DNA of 64,000 nucleotides from contig JADJCA010000001.1 of assembly GCA_016703425.1 (NCBI GenBank), forward strand, positions 620,001 through 684,000. The letters run 5' to 3'. Position numbers and translations under genes: made by a program. Below the pieces are notes generated by a model, which was given only the letters and a program-made list of their open reading frames with translations, was not told where the DNA came from and did not search any database. Numbering within the stretch: the stretch's first letter is position 1; each line of letters opens with the position of its first letter. Of this stretch, positions 54,534 through 63,718 are shown piece by piece. This stretch comes from Myxococcales bacterium (GTDB lineage: Bacteria; Myxococcota_A; Polyangia; Polyangiales; Polyangiaceae).

Positions 54534-54666
54534 GGCCACCACGACCCCCGTGCCGCCGCGGTCTCCGGGACCGCAACCGACGTTCAGCGAGGGAAGCCTA
54601 CCGCCTCCACGACGTTACCGCTACAAGCGCTCACCGGCGCATGCAGAAGGCGTGAGAAGGCGTGGC

Positions 54667-55805
54667 TCAGCTGCTTCCGGGAACCGCTGCCCTCACGGTG
54701 AGGGAAACGGGCGGGGGCAGCGCAGTGGCGCGACCCGAAAGTCCGGCCTCGTGGGTGGTCGCGACGCTTGGGACGGCGGTCGCTGGAGGAATGCTGTGCT
54801 GGCGAGCGGCGGCGGCGCCGGCCGCGCCGACTCCAAAGGCCCCTAGGAGAAGCGCCGCCGCGTAGGCCGCGCCCCGTCGGCGTGCGCGCGCGCTGCGGTC
54901 CGGTGTGGGAAGCGGGGGGGTGGGAAGCGGGGCTCGCGCCTCGCCACGAGCGCGCGCCGACGACGCGAATGGAGCGAGGCGCAGCGCGAGCTCGCGCGCC
55001 GACGAGATTCGCGCCTCGCGGTCCTTTTCGAGGCACGCGAAGACCACCGCCTCAAGCTCGCGCGGGACGTCGCTGCGAAGCTCCGACAGCGGCGTAGGCG
55101 TCCACTCGCGGACGGCCATGAGCACGTGGAACACCGTGGTGCCGTCGAAGGGTGACGAGCCGGTCAGCAGCTCGTAGAGAATCGCCCCCAAGGACCAGAT
55201 GTCGGCGCGGGCATCGGCCTCGCGCGCCGAGACCGTCTGCTCCGGCGCCATATAGAGTGGGGTGCCGATGAAGGCATGCGTCGCGGTGAGCTCGCAGGCG
55301 CTCGTCGCGGTGCCGAAATCGAGGACCTTCAGGCACCGGGGCCCTTTCCCGGCGGCTTGTCGAAGACCAGGTTGTCGGGCTTGAGGTCACGATGAACGAG
55401 GCCTCGCTCGTGCGCCTCCACAAGGGCGTCACACGCCTGCAGAATGCAGTCGACCGCGTGGGCGACGGCTAGTGGCCCCGTGTCGCGAAGCGCGTCGGCG
55501 AGGCTGCCGCCCCGCAAGAGCTCCATGACCATGAACGGGCCCGTCGGACCCTCACCAAAATCGAGGATGCGGGGAAGATGCACGTTTTCCATGGCCGCGA
55601 GGTTTTGCGCTTCCCTCAGAAAGCGCTGCCCCTCGCCGCGCGCCTCGGGCAGCAGGAACTTGATGGCCACCTCTTGCCCCAGAACGACGTGGCGAGCGCG
55701 AGCCACGAACGCCGTCGAACCTTCACCAAGCGGCCCCTCGACGACGTAACGTCCGGCGATGAGGGCTCCCTCTTGAACGAGGCGCATACGGTGTGGCTGG
55801 GCCAT
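54667..55805 (-). pseudogene. Ser/Thr protein kinase with membrane helix, interrupted by a one-base frameshift
   Basis: The N-terminal part carries GEGSTAFVARARH, catalytic Lys49 in VAIKF, and HRDLKPDN (138-145). The frame then ends at 55329. The adjacent frame continues CLKVLDFGTATSA with the DFG motif, then GTPLYMAPEQ, the rest of the kinase lobe, a membrane helix (AAYAALLLGAFGVGAA region) and a short tail. One missing base in the run at 55338-55341 (cccc on the coding strand) explains the break, so the gene is probably intact in the organism. The start at 55805 is uncertain; an ATG at 55787 is also possible. It leads the operon with the DUF4388-like and Nudix genes. Confidence 0.82.
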
Positions 55806-55933
55806 GGCGAGTCGGCTATTTCGACCGCCCAAGGCCTCCCCCTATTCAGCCGGGCGGGGGAGGCGGGTGGTGAGGCCGCCCAAGGGAGTGTGTTCGATTG
55901 AGAATCCCGGGGTGGTATTTTCGGGCTGGCCGC

Positions 55934-56614
55934 CTAGGGCACGCAGAACAGTCGCACCAGCTTGAGCACGAACTCCTTGTAGCTCGGCTCAGTCGTGCCG
56001 CATTGCGCGAGCAAGGGCTTCGCACAGCTGATGTCGTATTGGACGCATGGCCCCGCCGAAGCGGCCTCGCTGCAGGGGCCAAAGCCCGCGCCGTCGCAGG
56101 CCTGGCACGCGAAACCGGCGCAGGCTTGGTTGGCGCGCAAGCGCGCGCCGCAGCCGGCAGGCCCCACGTCGTTCGCGAGCGCGGCCACGCACCCCGGCAC
56201 ATTGGCATCGATGAAGGAGCCGTCATCGATGAATGCCCCCAACGTTGGCGCCAGCGAGGAAGTGACGGCGCATCCGTAACAAGTGGGAGCCGACGCAGAG
56301 ACGGTGCTGCACGCCGTGGGGTTGAGATCAAAAGCCGACAGGCATTCGGCGACAGCGACAGCTTGGGCGTCGGTGCACATGTTTCGATGCAGCGGGTTGG
56401 GCTCCTTCCAGTTGGCTGGCGGAACGAACCCCGAGAGGCTTCCCGGTGCGCATGTCAACGGCGTGGCGCCGTCCGAGACGACCCCCGCGTCGGGCGAGGG
56501 GGATGCGTCGGCGCGATCGGGAAACTCGGGTAGGCCGACCGAGCACCCGGAGAGCAGGACGCCAAAGGCCGCCGCGCGCCGCGCCGAGCTTCGCTTGGAA
56601 GGGTGTTGGTTCAT
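55934..56614 (-). CDS. Unknown cysteine-rich lipoprotein (226 aa)
   Basis: The N-terminal signal ends in LLSGC (Cys24) after a basic start. A short Asp/Pro/Ala spacer leads to a domain of about 60-225 with 14 cysteines in pairs, for example PTCYGCAV and FACQACDGAGFGPCSEA. Disulfide-rich domains of this sort are secreted in myxobacteria, but no specific family is evident. It is probably on the cell surface. It is divergent from the next small lipoprotein. Confidence 0.75.
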   Translation of the reverse strand: MNQHPSKRSSARRAAAFGVLLSGCSVGLPEFPDRADASPSPDAGVVSDGATPLTCAPGSLSGFVPPANWKEPNPLHRNMCTDAQAVAVAECLSAFDLNPTACSTVSASAPTCYGCAVTSSLAPTLGAFIDDGSFIDANVPGCVAALANDVGPAGCGARLRANQACAGFACQACDGAGFGPCSEAASAGPCVQYDISCAKPLLAQCGTTEPSYKEFVLKLVRLFCVP

Positions 56615-56765
56615 GCCCGACGAGGTGGCGTGAGGATACGGCCAGGTCGGAAACGAAGCGAGCAAACGTGCCCGGGTCCTTCGCTTGGCGCCATCGGGGT
56701 GGGCCGGCCGCGATGTGGTCGGCGATCCGCGACCTCGCGCGTTCGGTGTTTGGTAAGGTCGACCG

Positions 56766-57404
56766 GTGCGCCTAAGGCCCGCCCTCGCCATCGGACTCGT
56801 GATCGCGGGCCCGGGCTGCGGAACTAGCAAGCTCAAAGACGCCCTCCGCGACGAGTACTGCTCGGAGCTGGAATCCTCGCCGACGTTTGTCGACAACGCG
56901 TTTGCGACGACGGCGTCGTTTCTCGACAGCCTCCGAATGACCCAAGATGCCCTCCAGTGGTCGATCGACGGAGGCGGAGATCCTGAGAATCTGCTCTGGA
57001 TCATGGCCGGCAACTGCAGGAGCGTCGCGCTCACGTGGGCCGAGGCGGTGGGGAACGCCAGGGCGTTCCATCGCACTTGGTGGAGCGTTCGCGTGAAGAC
57101 GGGCGAGCTCATCATCGAGCCGCCGGCGGCGCCGGCGCTGAGCAAGGCGCTCGACAAGATGTGCGACGCTGGAGGGCTGCGAGTCAATCCAGCGAACCGC
57201 GCTTCGTCATTGCGGGCGGCCGCAGCGCACCGGGCGGCTGCGCTCGAGGAGCTGCTGAGCGAGCAGAGGCGATGGGCGACCGAGCGTGACCGCGGGTTGG
57301 CGAGGTGCGAAGCCGCCGCTTGGAAGCGACGGCACGAGCCGGGTTACTTCGCGATGCCGATGCCGTCCTCGCGAGACTCCGACGCCGGCGCACGCGAGCG
57401 CTAG
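56766..57404 (+). CDS. Unknown lipoprotein with helical body (212 aa)
   Basis: A lipoprotein signal ends in AGPGC (Cys18). The rest is helical and rich in Arg, Ala and Trp, with three further cysteines. No family is recognised. The start is a GTG at 56766. A Ser/Ala/Arg-rich C-terminal extension has no clear fold. It ends 116 bases before the tRNA genes, which lie on the other strand. Confidence 0.65.
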   Translation: MRLRPALAIGLVIAGPGCGTSKLKDALRDEYCSELESSPTFVDNAFATTASFLDSLRMTQDALQWSIDGGGDPENLLWIMAGNCRSVALTWAEAVGNARAFHRTWWSVRVKTGELIIEPPAAPALSKALDKMCDAGGLRVNPANRASSLRAAAAHRAAALEELLSEQRRWATERDRGLARCEAAAWKRRHEPGYFAMPMPSSRDSDAGARER

Positions 57405-57474
57405 CCCGGCGGCAAGGCGATGCGCCACGCCATGGCTCGACCGCTCGTCGCGCCCAAAATCCCACAAAAGCAGA

Positions 57475-57500
57475 GCGGGTAACCCCGAAGGATTACCCGC
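57475..57500 (-). terminator. Intrinsic terminator of the tRNA transcript
   Basis: Read on the minus strand this is an 11-bp stem (with one G-U pair) closed by the stable TTCG tetraloop, followed by TCTGCTTTT. It lies 20 bases downstream of tRNA-Glu, so it should end the tRNA-Gln/tRNA-Glu transcript. Confidence 0.85.
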
Positions 57501-57520
57501 AATTCTCACGTCGCTTTCAG

Positions 57521-57592
57521 CGACCCCAGTGGGAATCGAACCCACGTTACCGCCGTGAGAGGGCGATGTCCTAACCGCTAGACGATGGGGCC
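57521..57592 (-). tRNA. tRNA-Glu (anticodon CTC)
   Basis: The 72-nt sequence folds as a cloverleaf: a GGCCCCA/TGGGGTC acceptor stem with discriminator G, a D arm with AGCGGTTAGGA, an anticodon stem with loop CTCTCAC (anticodon CTC), and a T arm with GTGGG-TTCGATT-CCCAC. No 3' CCA is encoded. The anticodon reads GAG codons. It follows tRNA-Gln by 30 bases. Confidence 0.95.
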
Positions 57593-57622
57593 TTGGTGTT
57601 CTCCGAGAGTGGTGACGAAGGG

Positions 57623-57696
57623 TGGCTGGGGGACAAGGATTCGAACCTTGATAGACGGAGCCAGAATCCGCCGTCCTGCCATTAGACGATCCCCCA
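57623..57696 (-). tRNA. tRNA-Gln (anticodon CTG), with encoded CCA
   Basis: The cloverleaf has a TGGGGGA/TCCCCCA acceptor stem, discriminator G, a D arm with TAATGGCAGGA, an anticodon loop TTCTGGC (anticodon CTG) and a T loop TTCGAAT. The 3' CCA is encoded at 57625-57623. It reads CAG codons. It is upstream of tRNA-Glu and likely shares its transcript. Confidence 0.95.
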
Positions 57697-57916
57697 AGAA
57701 AGTGACTGGCGGTCGCTCGGCTCCCGAGTTCGCTTGTGGGCGGAGCTCGTTTGCCAATTGGGGGCTTGCACACTAGCCGCCCGGCAAATTGAGTCAAGCA
57801 TTCTCGACCGAGGCGCGGACGAGCTGAGTCTTGGCCGTGGGGGCCGCTCACGCCGAGTCTCAGGTTCTTGCGGCGCGCGTGGCCTGGACCGTCGCCGCCG
57901 CTCTCACCGGTCCCCC

Positions 57917-57944
57917 TTGACGCCCCGCCGAACGCGTTTAAGTT
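57917..57944 (+). promoter_or_regulatory. Sigma-70-type promoter of groES-groEL
   Basis: TTGACG (57917-57922) and TAAGTT (57939-57944) are separated by 16 bases. Transcription would start around 57951, just before the CIRCE element, which fits repression by HrcA at the start site. The rest of the 335-base gap from 57697 to 58031, upstream of this promoter, shows no other gene; the tRNA promoter should lie near its left end. Confidence 0.6.
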
Positions 57945-57958
57945 GCGCCCCGAGCCTC

Positions 57959-57985
57959 CTGGCACTCCTCAGGCGAGAGTGCTAA
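57959..57985 (+). promoter_or_regulatory. CIRCE operator (HrcA site)
   Basis: The right half GAGTGCTAA (57977-57985) is a perfect match to the CIRCE consensus. The left half CTGGCACTC (57959-57967) differs from TTAGCACTC at two positions, and the spacer is the standard 9 bases. It lies between the promoter and the ribosome-binding site, so HrcA should repress groESL until heat shock titrates it off through GroE. Confidence 0.9.
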
Positions 57986-58031
57986 CAAGGCCAAACTTTC
58001 CTGTATTTCGAAATAGTTACAAGGAGCAGCC

Positions 58032-58322
58032 ATGAAGATCCGTCCCCTCGGTGACCACGTCGTCGTCAAGCGCATGAAGGAAGAAGAGAAGAGCAAGGGC
58101 GGGATCATCATCCCCGACACCGCGAAAGAGAAGCCCATCGAGGGCGTGGTGGTTGCGGTGGGCAACGGCAAAGCGCTCAAGGGTGGCAAGGTTCGTCCCC
58201 TCGACGTGAAGCCCGGCGACCGGATCCTCTTCGGCAAGTACTCGGGCAACGAGGTCAAGGTCGCCGGTGAGGAGCACCTCATCATCAGCGAAGGCGACAT
58301 CCTCGCGGTCATCGAGAAGTGA
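58032..58322 (+). CDS. groES: GroES co-chaperonin
   Basis: The 96-aa product is the cytoplasmic 10-kDa lid of the GroEL folding chamber. The sequence has the typical start MKIRPLGDHVVVKR, the mobile-loop region EEEKSKGGIIIPDTA, and the end EGDILAVIEK. AAGGAG ends five bases before the ATG. It is the first gene of the groES-groEL operon behind a CIRCE element. groEL follows after 126 bases. Confidence 0.98.
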   Translation: MKIRPLGDHVVVKRMKEEEKSKGGIIIPDTAKEKPIEGVVVAVGNGKALKGGKVRPLDVKPGDRILFGKYSGNEVKVAGEEHLIISEGDILAVIEK

Positions 58323-58448
58323 ACCTATCGCGGGGCCCACGTGGTCCCGCGGTCGCCTCCGGGCGGCCATTCTCCTCAGACGGAGAGACTCCTGCTTCCG
58401 GTCCGCCGCGCGGGAGAAACCCTTTTTTGAAACGTTGGAGCTATCACC

Positions 58449-60137
<1,689 letters not shown>

Positions 60138-60188
60138 TCGTCGCCGTTGCCTGTCCGACGGGCCGGGAGCGCGTGCTCCCTGCCGAGC

Positions 60189-60220
60189 GAGGGCCTCGAT
60201 CCGAAAGGGTCGGGGCTCTC
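60189..60220 (+). terminator. Rho-independent terminator of groES-groEL
   Basis: A 14-bp stem (with G-U pairs) closed by a GAAA tetraloop is followed by TGCTTCTTCG. A smaller 6-bp hairpin (60165-60180) precedes it. It lies about 50 bases after the groEL stop. Confidence 0.85.
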
Positions 60221-60320
60221 TGCTTCTTCGCGCTACCGAGCGGTCCGCCGCGCCTGCTCGCAAACATCGCGTGCGCGGCCCTCAATTCTCATGCGACGCT
60301 GCCCGCCCCCAGGAGGCCCC

Positions 60321-61259
60321 ATGACGTTTCGCGCCCTGACATCGCTCTTCCTCATCGCGTCGCTGTCCCTCGCATGCAGCAAGGACAACGCTGGCGCGAC
60401 GCCCGCGGCCAGCGCGGCGGCCAAGTCAGCCACGCCCGCGCCCTCCGCCGCGACGAGCGCGGCACCGACGGCGGAAGCATCGGCGAAACCCCGGCGCGAC
60501 CTCCGCGGCGGCGTGGCCGCGACGCTCGTGAACGCCGCGCGCACGCTCGACCTCAAAGAGCCGCAGAAGGATGGGCTCGGCAAGATCGAAGAGAAACTCC
60601 GGGCCGCGGAGACTCCGCGCGACGAGTTCAAGCAGCTCGAGGCCGAGCTCGTCCTGCAGGTCAAAGGCGGAAAGATCGAAGCGGCCAAGCTCGCCCCCAA
60701 ACACGCCGCCGTCGACAAGGCCATCGAGGCGCAGAAGGGCCAGGAGCTCGAGTCCATCGCGAGCTTGCATGCTCTCTTGGACGGGCCGCAACGCAAGGCC
60801 GTCGTCACCACGCTCCGCGCAAAACAAGCCGCGCGCGAGGAGCGGATGGCTCAACGGAAAGACGACAAGAAGGACGATCCGGCAGCGCGCCTGAAGCTGC
60901 GCCTCGAGCGCATGACCAAGGAGCTTGACCTCGACGCGGCCCAACAGAAGACCGTCGAGACGTTCCTGGCGAAGAACGCGCCGAAAGACGACCCGATGGT
61001 CGAGGCGAAGAAGCACATGGACGCGCTCCTCGAGGCCTTCGAGAAGGACGCCTTCGACGGAAAGAAGCTCGACGTCTTCGGCAAGAAGGGCGCCGTGGGC
61101 CGCGTGGAAGTCGAGGAAGGGCTCCTCACCCAGTTGGTCCCCTCGCTCAAGCCGGAGCAACGCGAGAAGCTGGCCGCCAAGATGGAGCGCTCAGGCCACA
61201 AGGGCCGCGGCGGCGACATGCCCGGCCGACCCTTCGGCGACGATCACAAAGAGCCCTGA
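60321..61259 (+). CDS. Spy/CpxP-like periplasmic lipoprotein with LTxxQ-type helices (312 aa)
   Basis: The signal ends in LSLAC (Cys19), followed by an Ala/Pro/Thr spacer. The rest is long charged helices with three LTxxQ-like segments, DLKEPQKDG (near 79), DLDAAQQK (near 208) and LKPEQREK (near 280). Spy and CpxP are periplasmic chaperones of this fold that bind misfolded proteins. The consensus LTxxQ residues are replaced in part, so a chaperone role is inferred. AGGAGG is 4 bases before the ATG. It lies just past the groESL terminator and is separately transcribed, but the link to protein quality control is suggestive. Confidence 0.72.
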   Translation: MTFRALTSLFLIASLSLACSKDNAGATPAASAAAKSATPAPSAATSAAPTAEASAKPRRDLRGGVAATLVNAARTLDLKEPQKDGLGKIEEKLRAAETPRDEFKQLEAELVLQVKGGKIEAAKLAPKHAAVDKAIEAQKGQELESIASLHALLDGPQRKAVVTTLRAKQAAREERMAQRKDDKKDDPAARLKLRLERMTKELDLDAAQQKTVETFLAKNAPKDDPMVEAKKHMDALLEAFEKDAFDGKKLDVFGKKGAVGRVEVEEGLLTQLVPSLKPEQREKLAAKMERSGHKGRGGDMPGRPFGDDHKEP

Positions 61260-61290
61260 AACGCGCTTCGGCGCGCGAAACTTCGCGCGG

Positions 61291-62913
61291 CTACTCGTCA
61301 CCGATGACCGGGAACTTGAAGCGGGCTTTCCACTCGCTCCCCACGTTGTCGTCGGTGATGAGCGTCGCGCCTCGCGTTCGCTCGAGGAGCGCGTCGCGAC
61401 GCTCGAGCCCCGCAAAGACCGACGGACCGTCGATCGTGTCGGCGAACTGCATGAAGCGGCTCAAGAGGTCTGCGTCGGTCCTTTGCGCTGGGTCGAGGGG
61501 AGCCTTGCCGTCGATGCGGGTGTCCACGAGCGCCGCGCGCCATCTCGCCTTATCGAAGGGGATCGGGCTATCGCTTACGGCGATGAAGTTGATGACGCGA
61601 AGCGCGTGAGGGAACACGGTCGCGGCGGTGCGCTGCGCTTCATCGGAGGACGTCGTGTTGAAGTAGTGGATCCCCCCCGGCAGAAGATGGCTGCGCGCGA
61701 GCTCCAGGAACTCGCGAGACAAGAGGTTCGTCGTATGCGCCCGCCAGTGGTAGCTCGTGTTCATCACAATGACGTCGAACCGTTCACTCGGGTGGCGGTT
61801 CAGCCAGCGCCGCCCGTCGTCGACCACGATGTCGACCTTCGGGTTCGCGAGGACGCTGCGGACGGCAGGGAATTTCGCGATGAGCTCGATGTAGCCGGGA
61901 TTGATCTCGATGACCGTCATGCGCTCGACGCCCGCGAGGTTCGCGACCACCTGCGCCCACGACCCCGACGACAAGCCAATCATGAGCACGCGGCGAGGGG
62001 AGGGGTGCATCGCCTGCACCGCGAAGGCTCGCTCAATGACGTTCTTGTCGTCGACCAACGAGACGTTAAACGCGCCGTCGTAGGCGCCGCCGCCGTAGAT
62101 CTGCGAGTAGTCGTTCACGGCGATGACGCCGTGGCGATTCTCGAGCACGTGCACGAGCTTCGCGCCGGCGTGGAACTTCGTCTTCCAAAGGAGCCGTTCG
62201 TAGAGCCGCTCGTAGAGCTTCGGTGCGGCTGCGACGCACAAGACAGCACCCACCGCGGTCGCCGCCACGCCGAGCGTGCGAGGTCGGCCCGCGGCACCGA
62301 GCGCCCAGAGCACGCCGACCATCACGAAGCCAACGAGCGCGAGCATCGTGCTGATGCGGGGAGTCGACCAGACGTCCATGAAGACGAAGCCGGTGGCGAA
62401 GCTCCCGGCCGACGAGCCGAGGATGTTGGCCAAGTAGACATGCGACATGGCCGCGCCGGCCTTCTCGTCGGGGGCGATCCCGAAATGCGCGAGGAGCGGG
62501 AGCACGGCGCCCATCAAGCCCGCCCCTAACGCAACGAGCCCGAAGGCCGGAGGCCAGCTCTTCGTCGCGAACCAACCGAGAGCCGGCACGACCAAGAACG
62601 AAACGGTGTTCGCCAAGAGAACGAACGCCGAGAGCGACCTTAGGGCGCGCGCTTCGTCGGCGGCGTCCTTGATGGGATGACAGAAGGGGCGACTCGCGAA
62701 GGCACCGACGGCGACACCCAACAGGTAGAACGCCAAAAGGAGCCCGAAGACCGTGGGGTGTCCCCAGCTCACGAACGCGAAGGCGCGATACCACACGATC
62801 TCGTACGAGAGCGCGATGAACCCAGAGGCCGCCGCGAGCGCGAGCGTGAGGCGAAAGCGCGCTCGCGAAATCGCGTAGGCGGGCGCGGCCGCGCCTTGCA
62901 CCGCGGCCGTCAA
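61291..62913 (-). CDS. Membrane protein with C-terminal spermidine-synthase-like domain (540 aa)
   Basis: The N-terminal 200 residues form about six membrane helices. The C-terminal soluble domain has the methyltransferase-like fold of spermidine synthases, with VLMIGLSSGSWA in place of the SAM-site GGGDGG, VIEINPGY as the ribose-binding acid, and DIVVDDGRRWL. The catalytic Asp of aminopropyltransferases, expected in the next strand, is replaced in DVIVMNTSYHW. So polyamine synthesis is unlikely, and the substrate is unknown. The start overlaps the stop of the upstream gene (ATGA). Related proteins occur widely in deltaproteobacteria as fused transporters. Confidence 0.85.
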   Translation of the reverse strand: MTAAVQGAAAPAYAISRARFRLTLALAAASGFIALSYEIVWYRAFAFVSWGHPTVFGLLLAFYLLGVAVGAFASRPFCHPIKDAADEARALRSLSAFVLLANTVSFLVVPALGWFATKSWPPAFGLVALGAGLMGAVLPLLAHFGIAPDEKAGAAMSHVYLANILGSSAGSFATGFVFMDVWSTPRISTMLALVGFVMVGVLWALGAAGRPRTLGVAATAVGAVLCVAAAPKLYERLYERLLWKTKFHAGAKLVHVLENRHGVIAVNDYSQIYGGGAYDGAFNVSLVDDKNVIERAFAVQAMHPSPRRVLMIGLSSGSWAQVVANLAGVERMTVIEINPGYIELIAKFPAVRSVLANPKVDIVVDDGRRWLNRHPSERFDVIVMNTSYHWRAHTTNLLSREFLELARSHLLPGGIHYFNTTSSDEAQRTAATVFPHALRVINFIAVSDSPIPFDKARWRAALVDTRIDGKAPLDPAQRTDADLLSRFMQFADTIDGPSVFAGLERRDALLERTRGATLITDDNVGSEWKARFKFPVIGDE

Positions 62914-63521
62914 GTGAGCTCTCCAGGAGCATCGGCTGCGCGCCGGGCCCGCACGTAGAGCGCGACCGCGACCGCGCTCGCCACGAAGTTCAGCGTCGCC
63001 GCGAGGCGCACGGTCCCCGCTTGTCCCAAGGTCCCGAGGAGCGCGAGCACGGCGGCGGCGGAAGCGGCGGCGGAGCCGAGGGTGTTGACGAAATAGAGCG
63101 CGCCAACGGAGCGGCCCACGTTCTTCGAGCGACGCGTGAAGTGCGCCACCAGAAGCGGAAGCGTGCTGCCCATGAGCATCGTGGGAACGAGCACCAAGAG
63201 GAACGTCGTGAGGCCAACGAGGGATGGCGCCAGCGCCAGGGTGACGCGGCCAACGCCGTGGAGGAGAACAAGGGAAAACGACCCGAAGACGCCGATCAAG
63301 AACTCGACGAGCGCGAAGAGCAGGACGACGGGTCGACCGGTCGCTTTGGAGACCACCCCCCCGGCCAAGCTTCCGAGGCCAAGACCCAACATGAAGGCCG
63401 TCACGACCATCGTGACCGACTCGACGTTGATGCCATAGATGGCAAAAAGCGTCCTCTGCCAGACGACCTGATAGAGGAGCGCGGCCGCGCCCGAGACGAA
63501 GAACAAGAGGTAGAGGACCAC
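62910..63521 (-). CDS. Six-helix membrane protein, partner of the spermidine-synthase-like gene
   Basis: The 203-aa protein has six membrane helices and begins MVLYLLFFVSGAAALLYQVVWQ, the start typical of the membrane part of fused MFS/spermidine-synthase-like proteins. In those, twelve helices precede the synthase domain; here the first six are a separate gene and the second six are in the downstream gene. The overlap of four bases couples their translation, so they probably form one complex. If a base were lost at 62910-62913, this would be one gene, but both ends look natural. Confidence 0.82.
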   Translation of the reverse strand: MVLYLLFFVSGAAALLYQVVWQRTLFAIYGINVESVTMVVTAFMLGLGLGSLAGGVVSKATGRPVVLLFALVEFLIGVFGSFSLVLLHGVGRVTLALAPSLVGLTTFLLVLVPTMLMGSTLPLLVAHFTRRSKNVGRSVGALYFVNTLGSAAASAAAVLALLGTLGQAGTVRLAATLNFVASAVAVALYVRARRAADAPGELT

Positions 63522-63683
63522 GGGCGCCTCGTATAACTCAAAGCACGGTCCCTTCGCTCGCTAGAACGGCGCCCGGGACCTACACGGGAGCACCCGGAAC
63601 TCACGGGAGCCTCGAGCGCCTACGGCGAGTAGTTTTGGCCCGAAGGAAACAGGCAAGCTACCTTTGCTCGAAGGCTGAGTCGC

Positions 63684-63717
63684 GCACGCTGCACGCACGC
63701 TGCACGCACGCTTGCAC
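63684..63717 (+). repeat. 11-bp tandem repeat (about three copies)
   Basis: The unit gcacgctgcac is repeated at 63684-63694 and 63695-63705, and again with one extra T at 63706-63717. It ends one base before the ATG of the cyclic-nucleotide-binding gene, so it occupies the ribosome-binding region, which shows no Shine-Dalgarno sequence. Confidence 0.85.
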
Positions 63718-63718
63718 A

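Noticed and set aside
62910..62913. A frameshift joining the two spermidine-synthase-like genes
   Set aside because: Both genes have natural ends with an ATGA overlap, and neither shows the homopolymer signature seen at the four broken genes.
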